The notes below the pieces were generated by a model, which worked only from the letters and a program-made list of their open reading frames with translations, did no database searches and had not been told where the DNA came from. The position numbers and the translations under genes were made by a program. From Argyresthia goedartella (lineage: Eukaryota; Arthropoda; Insecta; Lepidoptera; Argyresthiidae), in contig OX463815.1 of the NCBI GenBank assembly GCA_949825045.1, positions 20,143,231-20,207,230 of the forward strand: 64,000 bases of DNA, written 5' to 3'. This document shows positions 1 to 9,974 of the stretch, piece by piece (the stretch's first letter is position 1; every line of letters starts with the position of its first letter).

Positions 1-1250
1 TAAAAAGTTACCTAAGATGTATAAGTATATCAAGGGATAAAGATATTATAAACGGTTCGTTTCCGGTACCATTTGCTGTGTTAGTATTGAAATTAGCAAT
101 TACGATGCCGTAACTGTAATAAAGGAAGATTAATTAATTACTCAATAGTTAATCCCGGCTTTTCCCTCATTTCGTTGGATTCCATTTGCGATATGCCATT
201 AGGCAGGGGTAATTACTTAGTAATACTAACTGCCTCGTAGTCAATTTGGATAAAGAAATCGACACTTGATAATCATTTAATCACAATTACTTATCTGTGT
301 GAGTGTGTGTATGGGAGACGTGGGAAGAAAAGCACAGAAAATCTGAAAATGGCATGGCGACTATAAGTGAGTAGCTGTCAAGGAACTTACTAAGCTCAAA
401 CTCGATTAACACAAAGTATATCAGATTTTCCAAGGCAGCACATACTGATCCTCTAAGATAGCTGTCAAGCTACAGCAATGTACTTGTCTCGAGGTGTTTA
501 ATGTATAAAATATCTTGGGAGTAATAATTATAGACCATAGGATAAACTGGGCACCCCACATAAAAATAAGGACGCTAATATAAATACTTAAAATACTAAT
601 AATTCTATTTAAGAAAAAAACACACTCTTTTTAGCGAATACTATCGCGTTATACGAAAGCATTCTAAGATACTGCAACCATGAGGAAGTTCTGCTAAAAC
701 CTACTTAACCTCTGCAAATCCGGGCCGCCCCGGCGCGAAACAGCTAGGATCCACGGCATATTTTGGGCCCTCCCTCGCGCGGCACTTGACTGACGTATCA
801 AGTGATTCTGTTGGAATGGTAACTCTTAGAACTATACAAATTATAGATCTGAGTAGCTAATGAAACCCTCTCTTAGTTTATGTGAAAAAAAATGTCACTG
901 TGACCTTAGTTTATTTTTGTACCGACATGAGAATCACCGACTTCTATGAAAATGTTCCCTCTCGACACAAATCTAGCCGACATGAGAAAAACATCAACAA
1001 ATATACATGTTGTTTGATACCTACGTAATCTACACAAGATAACCTTTTCAAAACAATAAAAACATTAGTGTGTTCTTATAGAAACAATTTACTATTCACC
1101 ATAAAAGCTCAGAAAAGATCAGTCATTATTCGCGCGCGAGAAAAAGTGACTTTGTTTTTTCCAGTCTGAATATTTTTTTCAACGAATGACCACAGACTAC
1201 TATGTTCATGGTAGAGTTTGACTAATTCCGCATTTACACTTATCATGCAT
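1..1250. other. Non-coding stretch, nothing recognised
   Basis: AT-rich DNA with stops in all frames. There is a short GC-rich patch around 718-790 and a short TG-rich run near 297-312. I see no gene, RNA or mobile-element hallmark. Confidence 0.6.
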
Positions 1251-1251
1251 G

Positions 1252-1380
1252 CCAACATTATGCACTAATTCTAGTGCATAATGTTGGTACTAAAATACCG
1301 GTTTGTAACCACAGCGTCACCCGCGCATCAATAGCTGCGCGTGGTAACCAACGGTATTTTGACTTTGCAGCTATTGATGC
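1252..1380. repeat. Two adjacent inverted repeats (nested palindromes)
   Basis: Positions 1252-1267 and 1272-1287 are perfect 16-bp inverted arms around a 4-nt loop. Just downstream, 1325-1338 and 1367-1380 are perfect 14-bp arms. Between them an imperfect pair around 1291-1312 and 1340-1361 (both contain AAAATACC in inverse orientation) extends the symmetry. Together they look like a folded non-autonomous element or the end of one. No target duplication was found. Confidence 0.6.
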
Positions 1381-1675
1381 TTTCGGATACAGAGAGGTCC
1401 ACCTCGAAAGAGCGCAACGTATATATAGAATAAAAGTTATATAATGCCTACTTATATCCCCACCGAGGGGCACGGACCTTTACCCGGAAACGAAGAATAT
1501 TGATACATGCTCCACCAAGCTGGTTCAGTGTTGGTTGTTGGAGGTTGTCGGGCTAGTGGCTAACTCAACTAGAAGGGCCTAGGGCACAGCTTTACGACTA
1601 CTACTAGCACCACCGAGTAGCCGGAACCTATAGTTTAACGTGTGTTTTATTAATTTGTAACGAAATCATTACCAA
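1381..1675. other. Non-coding stretch
   Basis: Anonymous sequence between the palindromes and a dispersed repeat. Nothing supportable was seen. Confidence 0.5.
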
Positions 1676-1677
1676 TT

Positions 1678-2120
1678 TTATTTACACACATATCATAAAC
1701 CCTCTTTACTGCGTCCAAAAACCGCAAGTTACGACCAGCATCATGTTATACTACTTGGTAAAAACTCATTTCTTATCTTAATATTGATGCATTATGACCA
1801 TAATGTATCAATTTTCGACAAATTATGACATTCAAATTTAGAACGCCGACGCCCTAGTTTGTCTGTAAAGTTGATAATACTGAACAAGCTAAACAAGTGC
1901 ATAGCAATTATCAATGCCACCATGCCGGTCGAACATGCGGTTCCTGAACACATCAAAAGAGAGCTTATGATATGTGTGTAGATAAACTAGTGTAAATAAC
2001 TGTACATAATTAGGCACTAAAACTCTCGAGTCATATTCGGCGACCTTCGGCTGGTTTCATGCCACTCTCGAGTTTTAATGCCCTCCATTATGTATCAGTC
2101 AAATGAACTACTATTAAAGC
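1678..2120 (-). repeat. Dispersed repeat family P, copy 1
   Basis: Matches, in the opposite orientation, the copies at 12476-12950 and 51556-51930. Shared landmarks are the end segment with ACACACATATCATAAACCC, a middle with GAACGCCGACGCCC, and a closing hairpin whose arms contain CTCGAGTTTTAATG near 2020-2085. It has no coding capacity. The near-inverted ends suggest a DNA-transposon derivative, but a SINE or Helitron relative is not excluded. Confidence 0.65.
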
Positions 2121-2273
2121 ATTATGAGATTAGTTAATACTCATAGATAAAATTAATTACTTTAGGCACGATGTAACAAAATTTTCTGTGTCCCATGATA
2201 CGGATCTACCCTAATAAGGGACACTGCTCTCCTATCGCATAATTGTATGTGCTTTCTTAAAAAAAAAATGAAA

Positions 2274-2441
2274 TTAAAATTGTGTATGTTTCGGATCCGC
2301 TAAGGCTTTTCCCCAAAGCACTTCTTTGGCTCTATAATTCGCTAAGTCTACCATTACGTCAATGTTTAATTGGGGTCCAATGCCATGTATACATTCTAAT
2401 TTCTTCGTTTTCCTGCAGTTCAACCCCTTAGGATCTAGCAT
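2274..2441 (-). CDS. Possible short coding fragment, unidentified
   Basis: A 55-codon minus-strand frame from ATG at 2441 to TAA at 2274. It has mixed, non-repetitive composition, and the same frame stays open about 25 codons further upstream to near 2520. I do not recognise the peptide (it begins MLDPKGLNC and ends KHTQF). It could be a decayed exon or chance. There is no supporting neighbour, and the start is simply the first ATG in the open frame. Confidence 0.15.
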   Translation of the reverse strand: MLDPKGLNCRKTKKLECIHGIGPQLNIDVMVDLANYRAKEVLWGKALADPKHTQF

Positions 2442-2524
2442 ACATATAAGCGGCCAAATGTATGGGCTTAGGCAGTTGCTTTTCCTCGCACAAACACAAA
2501 AGGCATTTCAAGAGGATAAAGGAA

Positions 2525-3925
2525 AGAATAGAGAATAACAATTGGAAGTATCTCGTATAATATCTCCTCGGAGAGCACCGATAATTTGAGGTTCAGAACC
2601 GACCTGCTTAAATCTGCAGGGTTCTCACTCGGATTAAATCAATAACCAAAAGACGGGAACGGAATCCAGTGAGAACAATATTGCGAATTGCGATTATCCA
2701 GTAAACATCTGAATGTATAAACAGCGAAGCATCGAAACAGTGGGTGTCTTTATATCACTAGAATAGAGCATTATACGTTTCAGACGTTTAGGAATAAAAC
2801 AAAAGAAAATAAACAGAAAGATTACTGCAAGCTTTTATTTTCTTTCTCCTAGTTACCCCTTACCTTAAATTTCAGTAACACTATTTCATGGAAATATAGA
2901 TGCAACCGTACCAGTAAAGCAAATAAAGGAATCTTAGCAACCAAGTTACATTCCAAAGTGCGCTCCGTAATTAACGTTGTAGAGGTGTTCAAAATGGAAC
3001 AATATAAATTTGGTATCTGGCACGAAGGACGGGAGATTACGGAGCCGAAGTTCCAATATTGGCAATCGTCAATTTTATTTATCTGTTCAGTACTACATAA
3101 GTTTCGTGCAAGCTTTCAGTAGACAAGATACTCTTAAAGTGCACTCGTTCGAATTGGTTGCTATTATGGAACTCTAAAGTCCATCTTGAACTTATTTGAG
3201 ATATTGCACGAAACAAAATAATAAATGTCCATTTTCATGACTTGACTCTGTTTAATTGTGTGCGACTATTTATCGCACACTGAGCGTCATTAGGATGATG
3301 AAGACGCTTCTAGTAAAGATGGTAAGAACTATCATTCTCTTTGTGCAGCAGCCAAATTTTCAGCGACATCTATTTGACCTATTAGCTATCTTGTGACGTA
3401 CGGTCCACACGCGCCGTATGCACCGCAATACTTTTGCCGCATGGGCGCATACACGAACCGTGCGGTGCTTAAGACGAGACGCCACATTTTATACACTTCA
3501 AATTGTGAAAACAAATGAAAGGGGCAAGTATGTACCGTCCTTTTACCGCCAAGTGGATCTTTTTTTTAAATTAATGGATACAGGCCACATCTTTTTTTTA
3601 AGTCGGAATTTCGATGTTTTTCATGTGGGTTAATCTGGTATTTTAAAAAGACGGGGCGAAATACTTTGCGAAATAAAAAACGTTGAAAAAATACTTTATG
3701 GAGAAAACTATTTTTTTTAATGCATCTCATTTGGGACGAGATTGGTGTATAACATAAGGAAGTTTAAGTGATACAATACCCTTAAAAATATAAGTCGTGC
3801 AGCCACTTGCTGCCTTGGGCGAAATCGAATGTGAAAATGTTTCAAATTTGGTAAGTGATTATTTGAAAATTAAGCTTTGCTGTGGAACGAGTTCCATTAT
3901 TTTGGCAGAGTTTCAATTTTTCTTT
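2525..3925. other. Non-coding stretch, nothing recognised
   Basis: AT-rich DNA with only short chance frames, such as a 71-codon frame at 3418-3633 with no family resemblance. A short perfect palindrome pair (tgtgcga / tcgcaca) lies near 3258-3281. Confidence 0.5.
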
Positions 3926-3927
3926 TA

Positions 3928-4176
3928 CACTGACGAGCAATGAAAAACTTCCAGTGATATGTCACTGGATTGGTACTATGGTACCAAATTACTCCTAAAC
4001 GGGAAAGGCTAGCTTTATGACGCCGTCTGCAATATTGAAGAACATTTAACAGCGCATCATAATATTACCAATTAAAAACCTAAATATTGTAAACGTAATA
4101 TTGGTTCTATGTCTTAGGAGATATTAAGGTATTTGTCGGCATTTTGTGGGTGGAACTTTTTCATTGCTCGTCAGTG
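3928..4176. mobile_element. Tc1/mariner-type MITE
   Basis: The 249-bp element starts CACTGACGAGCAATGAAAAA and ends with the inverse complement of that sequence. It is flanked on both sides by TA (3926-3927 and 4177-4178), the target duplication of Tc1/mariner elements. It has no transposase frame, so it would depend on an enzyme encoded elsewhere. The inner ends differ slightly (one mismatch before TTCCA), so it is not brand new. Confidence 0.85.
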
Positions 4177-4178
4177 TA

Positions 4179-4711
4179 TATGATATATGCCAATCTCATC
4201 CGAAACGAGACCAAATACAGAAACAATTTAAAACATAATTTTATTTGATTTTTTTCAACATTATTTTTTCGAAAAGTATGCACCCTACGGACTTTTTTCA
4301 TATATGAAATGTCGTTTGTTTAGTCAATATCTGCCCTAACTAAATCAGACCGAAACTTCGATTATTTTTTTCTTTTGTGGCAGTTACGACCGATTCTGGG
4401 ACGATAGTGTCCGTAACGCTTGTAACTTAACATTCGTTTTATTTTTCCCTTGATTCACAAATTGCCGTGTTCAATTTGTGCTGAAATAACCGCGACGTGC
4501 GGGCACGCCCCCGGCCGGTCCAAGAAGCTTTAAGCGCTGAGTTTCCGATATTGTGAGCGCGGCACGGTAGCAAGCGATAGCAGTAAGGCCACAATTTAAT
4601 AATTTTAAGCTATTTTTCACTGAGTTTTTTTTATTTTTTTGTTTTAGTGTCGAGTAAATAACCACGCCTGAGTCGGGCGTAACTTTACAAATCAATACCC
4701 TGTAATACCAT
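4179..4711. other. Non-coding stretch
   Basis: No gene or repeat hallmark was recognised. The 81-codon minus-strand frame at 4471-4716 has no recognisable family. Confidence 0.5.
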
Positions 4712-4975
4712 ATCATAAAAAAACCTAGATCTTGGATGTTTATATGTGTGTGATGTCACTGTTTCTGGTTCGACAGAGGGTAGTGTGGGGTAGTATCCTA
4801 AAGTCGGGTCAAGATAATATGTGCACTGGGCCAAACTAAATTCAACTTTATTACGTCAGTGACAGAGACGCTGTCTGTGATGTGACCTATTATCTTGACC
4901 CGACTTTGGTATGGACTCAGAAGCAATGTTTGTTCCTGTATATAAATGTTTGTTTGTTTGTTTGTTTGTTTGTTC
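4712..4975 (+). mobile_element. Headless tRNA-type SINE, interrupted
   Basis: The body matches the SINE at 26691-26903: CTTGGATGTTTATATGTG, then GATGTCACTGTTTCTGGT, a damaged GTGTGGGG segment, and the closing AGAAGCAATG followed by TTTG repeats (4947-4974). The tRNA-like head is missing, consistent with 5' truncation. The segment between TATCCT and the tail is interrupted by a 108-bp hairpin element at 4800-4907. Confidence 0.75.
4800..4907 (+). mobile_element. 108-bp hairpin MITE inside a SINE
   Basis: Perfect 19-bp terminal inverted repeats (4800-4818 and 4889-4907) enclose a core containing CCAAACTAAATTCAAC, ACGTCAG and GACGCTGTC. The same core, with different terminal repeats, occurs at 39379-39475 on the other strand. 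It lies inside a SINE, so it inserted after that SINE. No clear target duplication was found. Confidence 0.7.
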
Positions 4976-4979
4976 GTTT

Positions 4980-6735
4980 TGTTGTTTGGTTCCGTTTGTC
5001 CTTATAAAGGTACGGAACCCTAGTTAATTGAGAATATAATTAAAGCATGTAAAGCAAGGACATGTCGAATTGCAAGCAACTTTTTCTGAAATCATGTTAA
5101 GCTTATTCGAAGCTTCGGCAGGTATTCCTTTGGTGTCGATGTGGGACATGACTTATGGGACACCTTTATGTATAGGACAGTACCTATCTACATAAGTAAC
5201 CTAAAAAATAAAAATGAACATGAAATAGGGAGGATAATTCAAAACCGGGAGTAAATAACTTCAATGTAATTAATACAATAGGTATAATGTTTTAACGTTG
5301 GAACAGAACCGCTTATCACAACAATTCCTCGCAAAATTAACCTGGCCGATCCTAATTGGCGTAAAAACGTGTGATCGGCATAATCGGCCTAATCGGGTGA
5401 ACCGCCACCAAAAGAGAAATAAATTAACTTTTTCCTGTAAACTTTCATACTGGAAAGCGGTTTGTGTTGATAACAGAGCTTTAGTTCCCACAGTAAATAC
5501 TGTTGTATTTGCGCTGTCGACAAAATGAATGTGTTTTTGCTTGTACAAAGCGGCTACAACGAACCCATATTAGTTCCTGAACAATCACTATGGCTTACTG
5601 TATGGATAAAATAGCCAAAATAATATTTTCCTACAATTTTTGTTTCCATTTGCGTTTTTTCCGACGCATTTTATTTTCTATACATTTTTGTTACCAGTAG
5701 TAAAAAAACTACCTACTTGCTTAAATTTCCACTGGCTTTATGCTTTACTCCTGTGGACTGGCAAGATATTTATAGGTGCATACGCTCTTTCTATATAAGA
5801 TCACGCGCCAGAAAAGGTCTCCAGAAAAACTCATTTCGCTAAAATCATAACTAAATGCGGTTTAGGTAATCGAATTGTCTTGTATGATATTCTCAACTAA
5901 CTGACTTCCAAATAATTGGAATGAATTAACGAACCAATCACTCGATTTTCCACGCCAAAAATATTTGTGCATGAAAATGGGAAACGGACGGGCTAATTTA
6001 TCACAAAATCCCACCATTTAGAACTTTGATTAAAATTCTACAAAAAAAAACAAGTGTTCTTGATAGATCATTTTATCATTTAAAAATACATGGTGTATAT
6101 AAGAAAAAAACTGCAGAATTTATGACGAACGCCGCAAATTTTTATGTCCCAGTAATGAACCTGAATTTCTAGCGTTGTGAAAGGGATGGTTTAGCCGTGA
6201 ACGCTTCCAGATTAATTTAGATTCTAGAACGTCTATAAAAAATCAACAAGGAAGAGGTGCTTAAAGAGTCTTGTGTTGTGATACTTATACTAATTTATTC
6301 TTGTACATTTGACGGACGAGTGGTGCAGGTTGCTTGGCAGTAGTATAGGTCCGATATGATTTATCAGTCAAGGAAGGTCATGAAACTCAATTGTATGACT
6401 CTTACCCCTCCACTCGCGTATGAACACCTAGTATGGACTTGAATTAAATTTTAATTTACCTAACGTCCACTCGCGCATGAACACTTAGTATGGACTTGGA
6501 ATAATATATTTATTTTTATAAAATAATTACTACTAACCCCTATTCTTTTTTATTATTGGTAATATTGACCGGGAATAGAATATAAACGAATCTTCTTTCT
6601 GGTATCTCCCACGTTGGTCGACTGACTGACTAAATGAAAATAATAAAATAATCGGTAATGTGGCTGGCCGCCATGACAATTTGGCTTTTTACAGCATTTT
6701 TTTAATGGCTATTGAGAAGGTTAATGTAAACTGGC
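4980..6735. other. Non-coding stretch with a repeat remnant and a short duplication
   Basis: Positions 4989-5024 carry the paired GGTTCCGT / TACGGAACCCTA end of the lepidopteran repeat called family L in this annotation. A 33-bp sequence with TGAACAC and TAGTATGGACTTG occurs twice, at 6409-6441 and 6466-6498, with two mismatches. Overlapping short frames at 5270-5548 on both strands are unsupported. Confidence 0.5.
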
Positions 6736-7051
6736 GTCATTTATTTATTTATTTATTATATTTGGGACATCAACAGCGTATATATTATAAATTAGTTACA
6801 GTAGGTAAATACAAAAAATTAAGCCGGTAACAGATATCCACATAAGGTACAATAAACAAGTAGAAGAAGAAAAAACTTAGCGGTTATGTTAGCAGTATAC
6901 ATATAGACATTCAGTTTTAGGAAATTAGAAATTTTATACTGTACAGGATGATAATAAGGGGATATGTGAGGAGTGTAACTGTATTGCTTGTGTAAGGGTG
7001 TGTGTGTGTGTGTGAGTTTATTTATGTAAGGGTGTGTATGTGTGTGTTGAT

Positions 7052-7534
7052 TCACTTGTTACCCTCGTCGTCTATCAAGACATTTATAATGTCATGACGG
7101 AACTTGGCTTTGGAGGATGAAAATGGATCCAAATCACTAAATAGTTTATTATATTCAGAGGCGAGGCGAGCTATGGTAGAATTTTGGGCATAATTAGTAT
7201 GTGCTAGAGGGAAGGAGAATAATCTATTGGATGTATGGCGAGTGCGGCACTTTGGGACGCAAAAAGATAGTTCAGATAGTAACGGGGGAGAATCGAGGCG
7301 GCCAGATAGAATATCGTGGAGTACCATCATGTCTAGTAATACTCTACGATCTTCGAGAGTAATGAATTGATGCCGGTGACAGGACTCCTCGTACGAACGG
7401 TCCTGGATACGGGATCTGAAGTTCAGGTGTTTCAGGAATTTGTATTGAATACGTTCAATTCGCTGGATGTAGGTAATGTAGTTCGGGGACCAAATACACG
7501 ACGCGTATTCTAAACCTGAACATGACATAGGCAT
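7052..7534 (-). pseudogene. LINE polyprotein C-terminal segment
   Basis: This 160-codon frame continues the reverse transcriptase after a frameshift near 7530. Its opening (LEYASCIWSP, then IQRIERIQYKFLKHL) is the conserved region that follows the RT thumb in Jockey/CR1 LINEs. The end (EYNKLFSDLDPF...) is the usual short tail before the stop. The first few residues overlap the preceding frame at 7455-7534, where the two frames encode different sequence; only this one matches the family. It makes no product by itself. Its polymerase neighbour lies immediately upstream on the same strand, and the 3' untranslated region follows with TG-rich tracts at 6996-7046. Confidence 0.75.
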
Positions 7535-9155
7535 AATAGATCAGCTTTATGCATCCCAGATCGCTGAAAGGTTTGCAGATACGAATGACAAATCCATGAT
7601 TCCGAAATGCGCGACCCACGATGCTTTCAATGTGCTTTTGAAAGGTTAGTTTACTATCCAGTATGACACCCAGATCTCGGATCGAGTCGACGCGAGTGAG
7701 TGGTTGTTTATTAATATTGTAATTATATACTATTGGTACTGGACGCCTGGTGAAGGATATTTGGACACATTTGCTAGCGTTTACAGAAATTCTGTTTTGT
7801 TTATAATATACACTAAGGCGATCGAGGTCGGACTGCAGCCTATCACAATCAATACTATTGGTCACATCAAGAAAAATCTTTTTATCATCTGCATATAACA
7901 AGAATCTGCATTCACGAAATACTGTGTAAATTTCATAGAGATAGGCGTTATAGAAAAGAGGACCTAAATGAGAGCCCTGTGGTACCCCCGATGGTATGTT
8001 TATGAAGTTGGAATTATGTCCCCCAACAACCACAGCCTGCTGTCTATTAGATATATACGATGTAATCCACCGGTAGAGGTCACCGTGTATTCCCAAGTGG
8101 AATAATTTGCGCAGCAGTATGACATGGTCTACACGATCGCAAGCTTTCTCGAAATCTGTGTAGACCACGTCAACCTGTCTGCGTCTGTCCATCATGCCGA
8201 GAACAAAATTCAAAAATTCAGAAAGATTACTAACGGTGGATCGACTCTTAAGGAACCCGTGTTGCTGTGGGGGGATTCCGCGCGAAACAATGGGGTAAAT
8301 ACTGTTGTAAACGGATTTTTCGAATACTTTGCCAAACACGTTGAGGATGGATATTGGCCTATAATGTTCAATATTATCCATAGTGCCCTTTTTATGGATC
8401 GGAAGGATATGCGCTTTCTTCCAAATATTCGGATACGAGCCTTCCTTCAGCGATCTGTTGAATAGGATGCACAGAGGAAGACACAATTGTTTCGCGCATC
8501 GTACTATGAAATATGGTGGTATCTTGTCACTACCTGCACCATCATTGATATGAAGGGACTGAAGCAATTCAAGTATAGAGTCAGGGTGAAACTGAGTGGT
8601 ACTGATAGTGTTGTTATCGTCACAAAACGGTGGAGCCAAAGGAAGATCGGGATAGGATGTTGCTGGTTGACTGAATACTGAGCCAAAAAAATCGTTAAAA
8701 CCTTTACAAATGCTAGGACCATCGGAATACTGCACACCATTGTAGACTAGTGATTGCGGGTAGGCCAATTTACATCTACGTGCTTTTACAAATGACCAAA
8801 ATTGCTTTGGGTTGTTTTTTATATTTGTTTGCATTGATTCAATATAGCGTTTAAAACATTCATCTTGAAGAGCCTTCTGCCTTTTGCGTAGTATTGAGAA
8901 TTCAGTGTAATCTAAAGGATTATTGTAGAGTTTCCATTTCTTGTGACAGTTGGCTTTAACCCTGTTTATTTTTATAAGTGCCTCGCTAAACCACACAGGA
9001 TGTGACGTTTTTTTTCCTTCTGGTGTCCTTAGGTATATGATCACTAATTGTCTTATTAATAGTAACATAAGAATTATTAATCGCATCATCAAGAGTGCCC
9101 TCATTGAGGCATTCGGACCAGTCAAACTTGCTGAGTATATTACAGATTGCATCAT
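7455..9155 (-). pseudogene. LINE reverse transcriptase, frameshifted
   Basis: A long open frame carrying the polymerase of the LINE. Counting from its first ATG, the first roughly 43 residues are out of frame with the real protein, which enters near 9020. The linker SHPVWFSEALIKI lies at 51-63. RT motifs follow: HYRPISIL at 264-271, TDFEKACDRVDH at 333-344 with the first catalytic Asp (334), GVPQGSHLGPL at 390-400, and YADD at 421-424 with the two other catalytic Asp. Family copies usually read F-S-K-A-F-D where this one has F-E-K-A-C-D, a sign of decay, although the metal-binding residues remain. The frame ends by running out of frame near 7530. It would act in target-primed reverse transcription in the nucleus if intact. 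Confidence 0.85.
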
Positions 9156-9966
9156 AGTCGCCCTTGTGAAAGCGGTGTCTAGGACAGTTAACTTCGGTAA
9201 GAGGTTTGGATGTTAGGTCGTTGGCAAGTATTTCTAGGGAAGGGTGGGCTAGATCTTCCTTAATGAGCGGGACGGATGAACGTGAAATTTCAAGTGCGAA
9301 GTTGCTGAAAATTAAGTCTAAGGTATGACCGCTCACATTAGTAATAGTGTTGAACTGATTAAATTCAAGTGCCTGAAATTCATCGACTAAATCAGTAGCT
9401 GCTTCTTGGACTGCTATAAGTTCCCTGCGCTGATGCTCAACACCGGTGGGTGACCATCGCAAGCAACGCAAGTTAAAATCGCCAGCGACAATAAAATTTG
9501 AATCAGGGTTTAAGGTTTTAACATGGTTCACGGATGAAATTAAATTATTAATGTGGAGGTGGAGAACCGGATAGAGGCCGCTTTTTTCGGGAAGATATGC
9601 AGCATATATGCATAAGTCCTTGGAAGTACCACGAAGAGCCTTAGCAGGTATGGTAACCCATAGGTATTCCGTGCTAGACGTAGTCCATTCAGGACGCGCA
9701 ACCGCGTTTAGTGTGCGACGTGCGATAACCAATACTCCACCACCATCCTTCCTACCCGTGGCGATACGGTCGCGGTCAAGGCGAAATACATCGTAACGGT
9801 CATCGCATAGTTCGGAGTCCAGCACACCATCTACGAGCCAAGATTCAGTAATAATTATCAGATCAAAATTGTTTGCTAAAATACTATTATATAATGTTAA
9901 CGTCTTTGTCCTCAGTCCTCTGACGTTCTGATAATAAATATTAAATTGATTAGCCGCGAATGAAGT
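8986..9966 (-). pseudogene. LINE AP-type endonuclease domain
   Basis: The frame is open from just after a stop at 9967-9969. It contains FNIYYQNVRG near 9915-9945, the typical start of Jockey/CR1 endonucleases, then TESWL and, counting from the first ATG (9825), KDGGGVLV at 26-33, GDFNLR at 115-120 with the catalytic Asp and Asn, and HTLDLIFSN at about 167-175. This enzyme nicks target DNA to prime reverse transcription. No in-frame ATG precedes FNIYYQ, so the true N-terminus is missing or shifted. The frame exits at an 8-A tract on the coding strand (around 9008-9015), after which the polymerase continues in another frame; an indel in that tract is the likely cause, either a real mutation or a base-calling slip. 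Confidence 0.8.
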
Positions 9967-9974
9967 TCAAGTGA

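Larger units (their letters stand above)
6738..9970 (-). mobile_element. LINE (Jockey/CR1-type non-LTR retrotransposon), near full length, inactive
   Basis: On the minus strand an AP-type endonuclease (to 9966) is followed by reverse transcriptase and a C-terminal segment (to 7052), a roughly 300-bp 3' untranslated region and an AAATA-type tail at 6738-6756. The order endonuclease then reverse transcriptase, the QNVRG start of the endonuclease, the YADD catalytic box and the short repeat tail are those of the Jockey/CR1 group. At least two frameshifts (near 9010 and 7530) break the polyprotein. The 5' end is lost or unclear near 9970, and no ORF1 is present, so this copy looks truncated. Confidence 0.85.

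Noticed and set aside
8124..8465. 113-codon plus-strand frame opposite the LINE
   Set aside because: Complement of the RT domain; no independent features.
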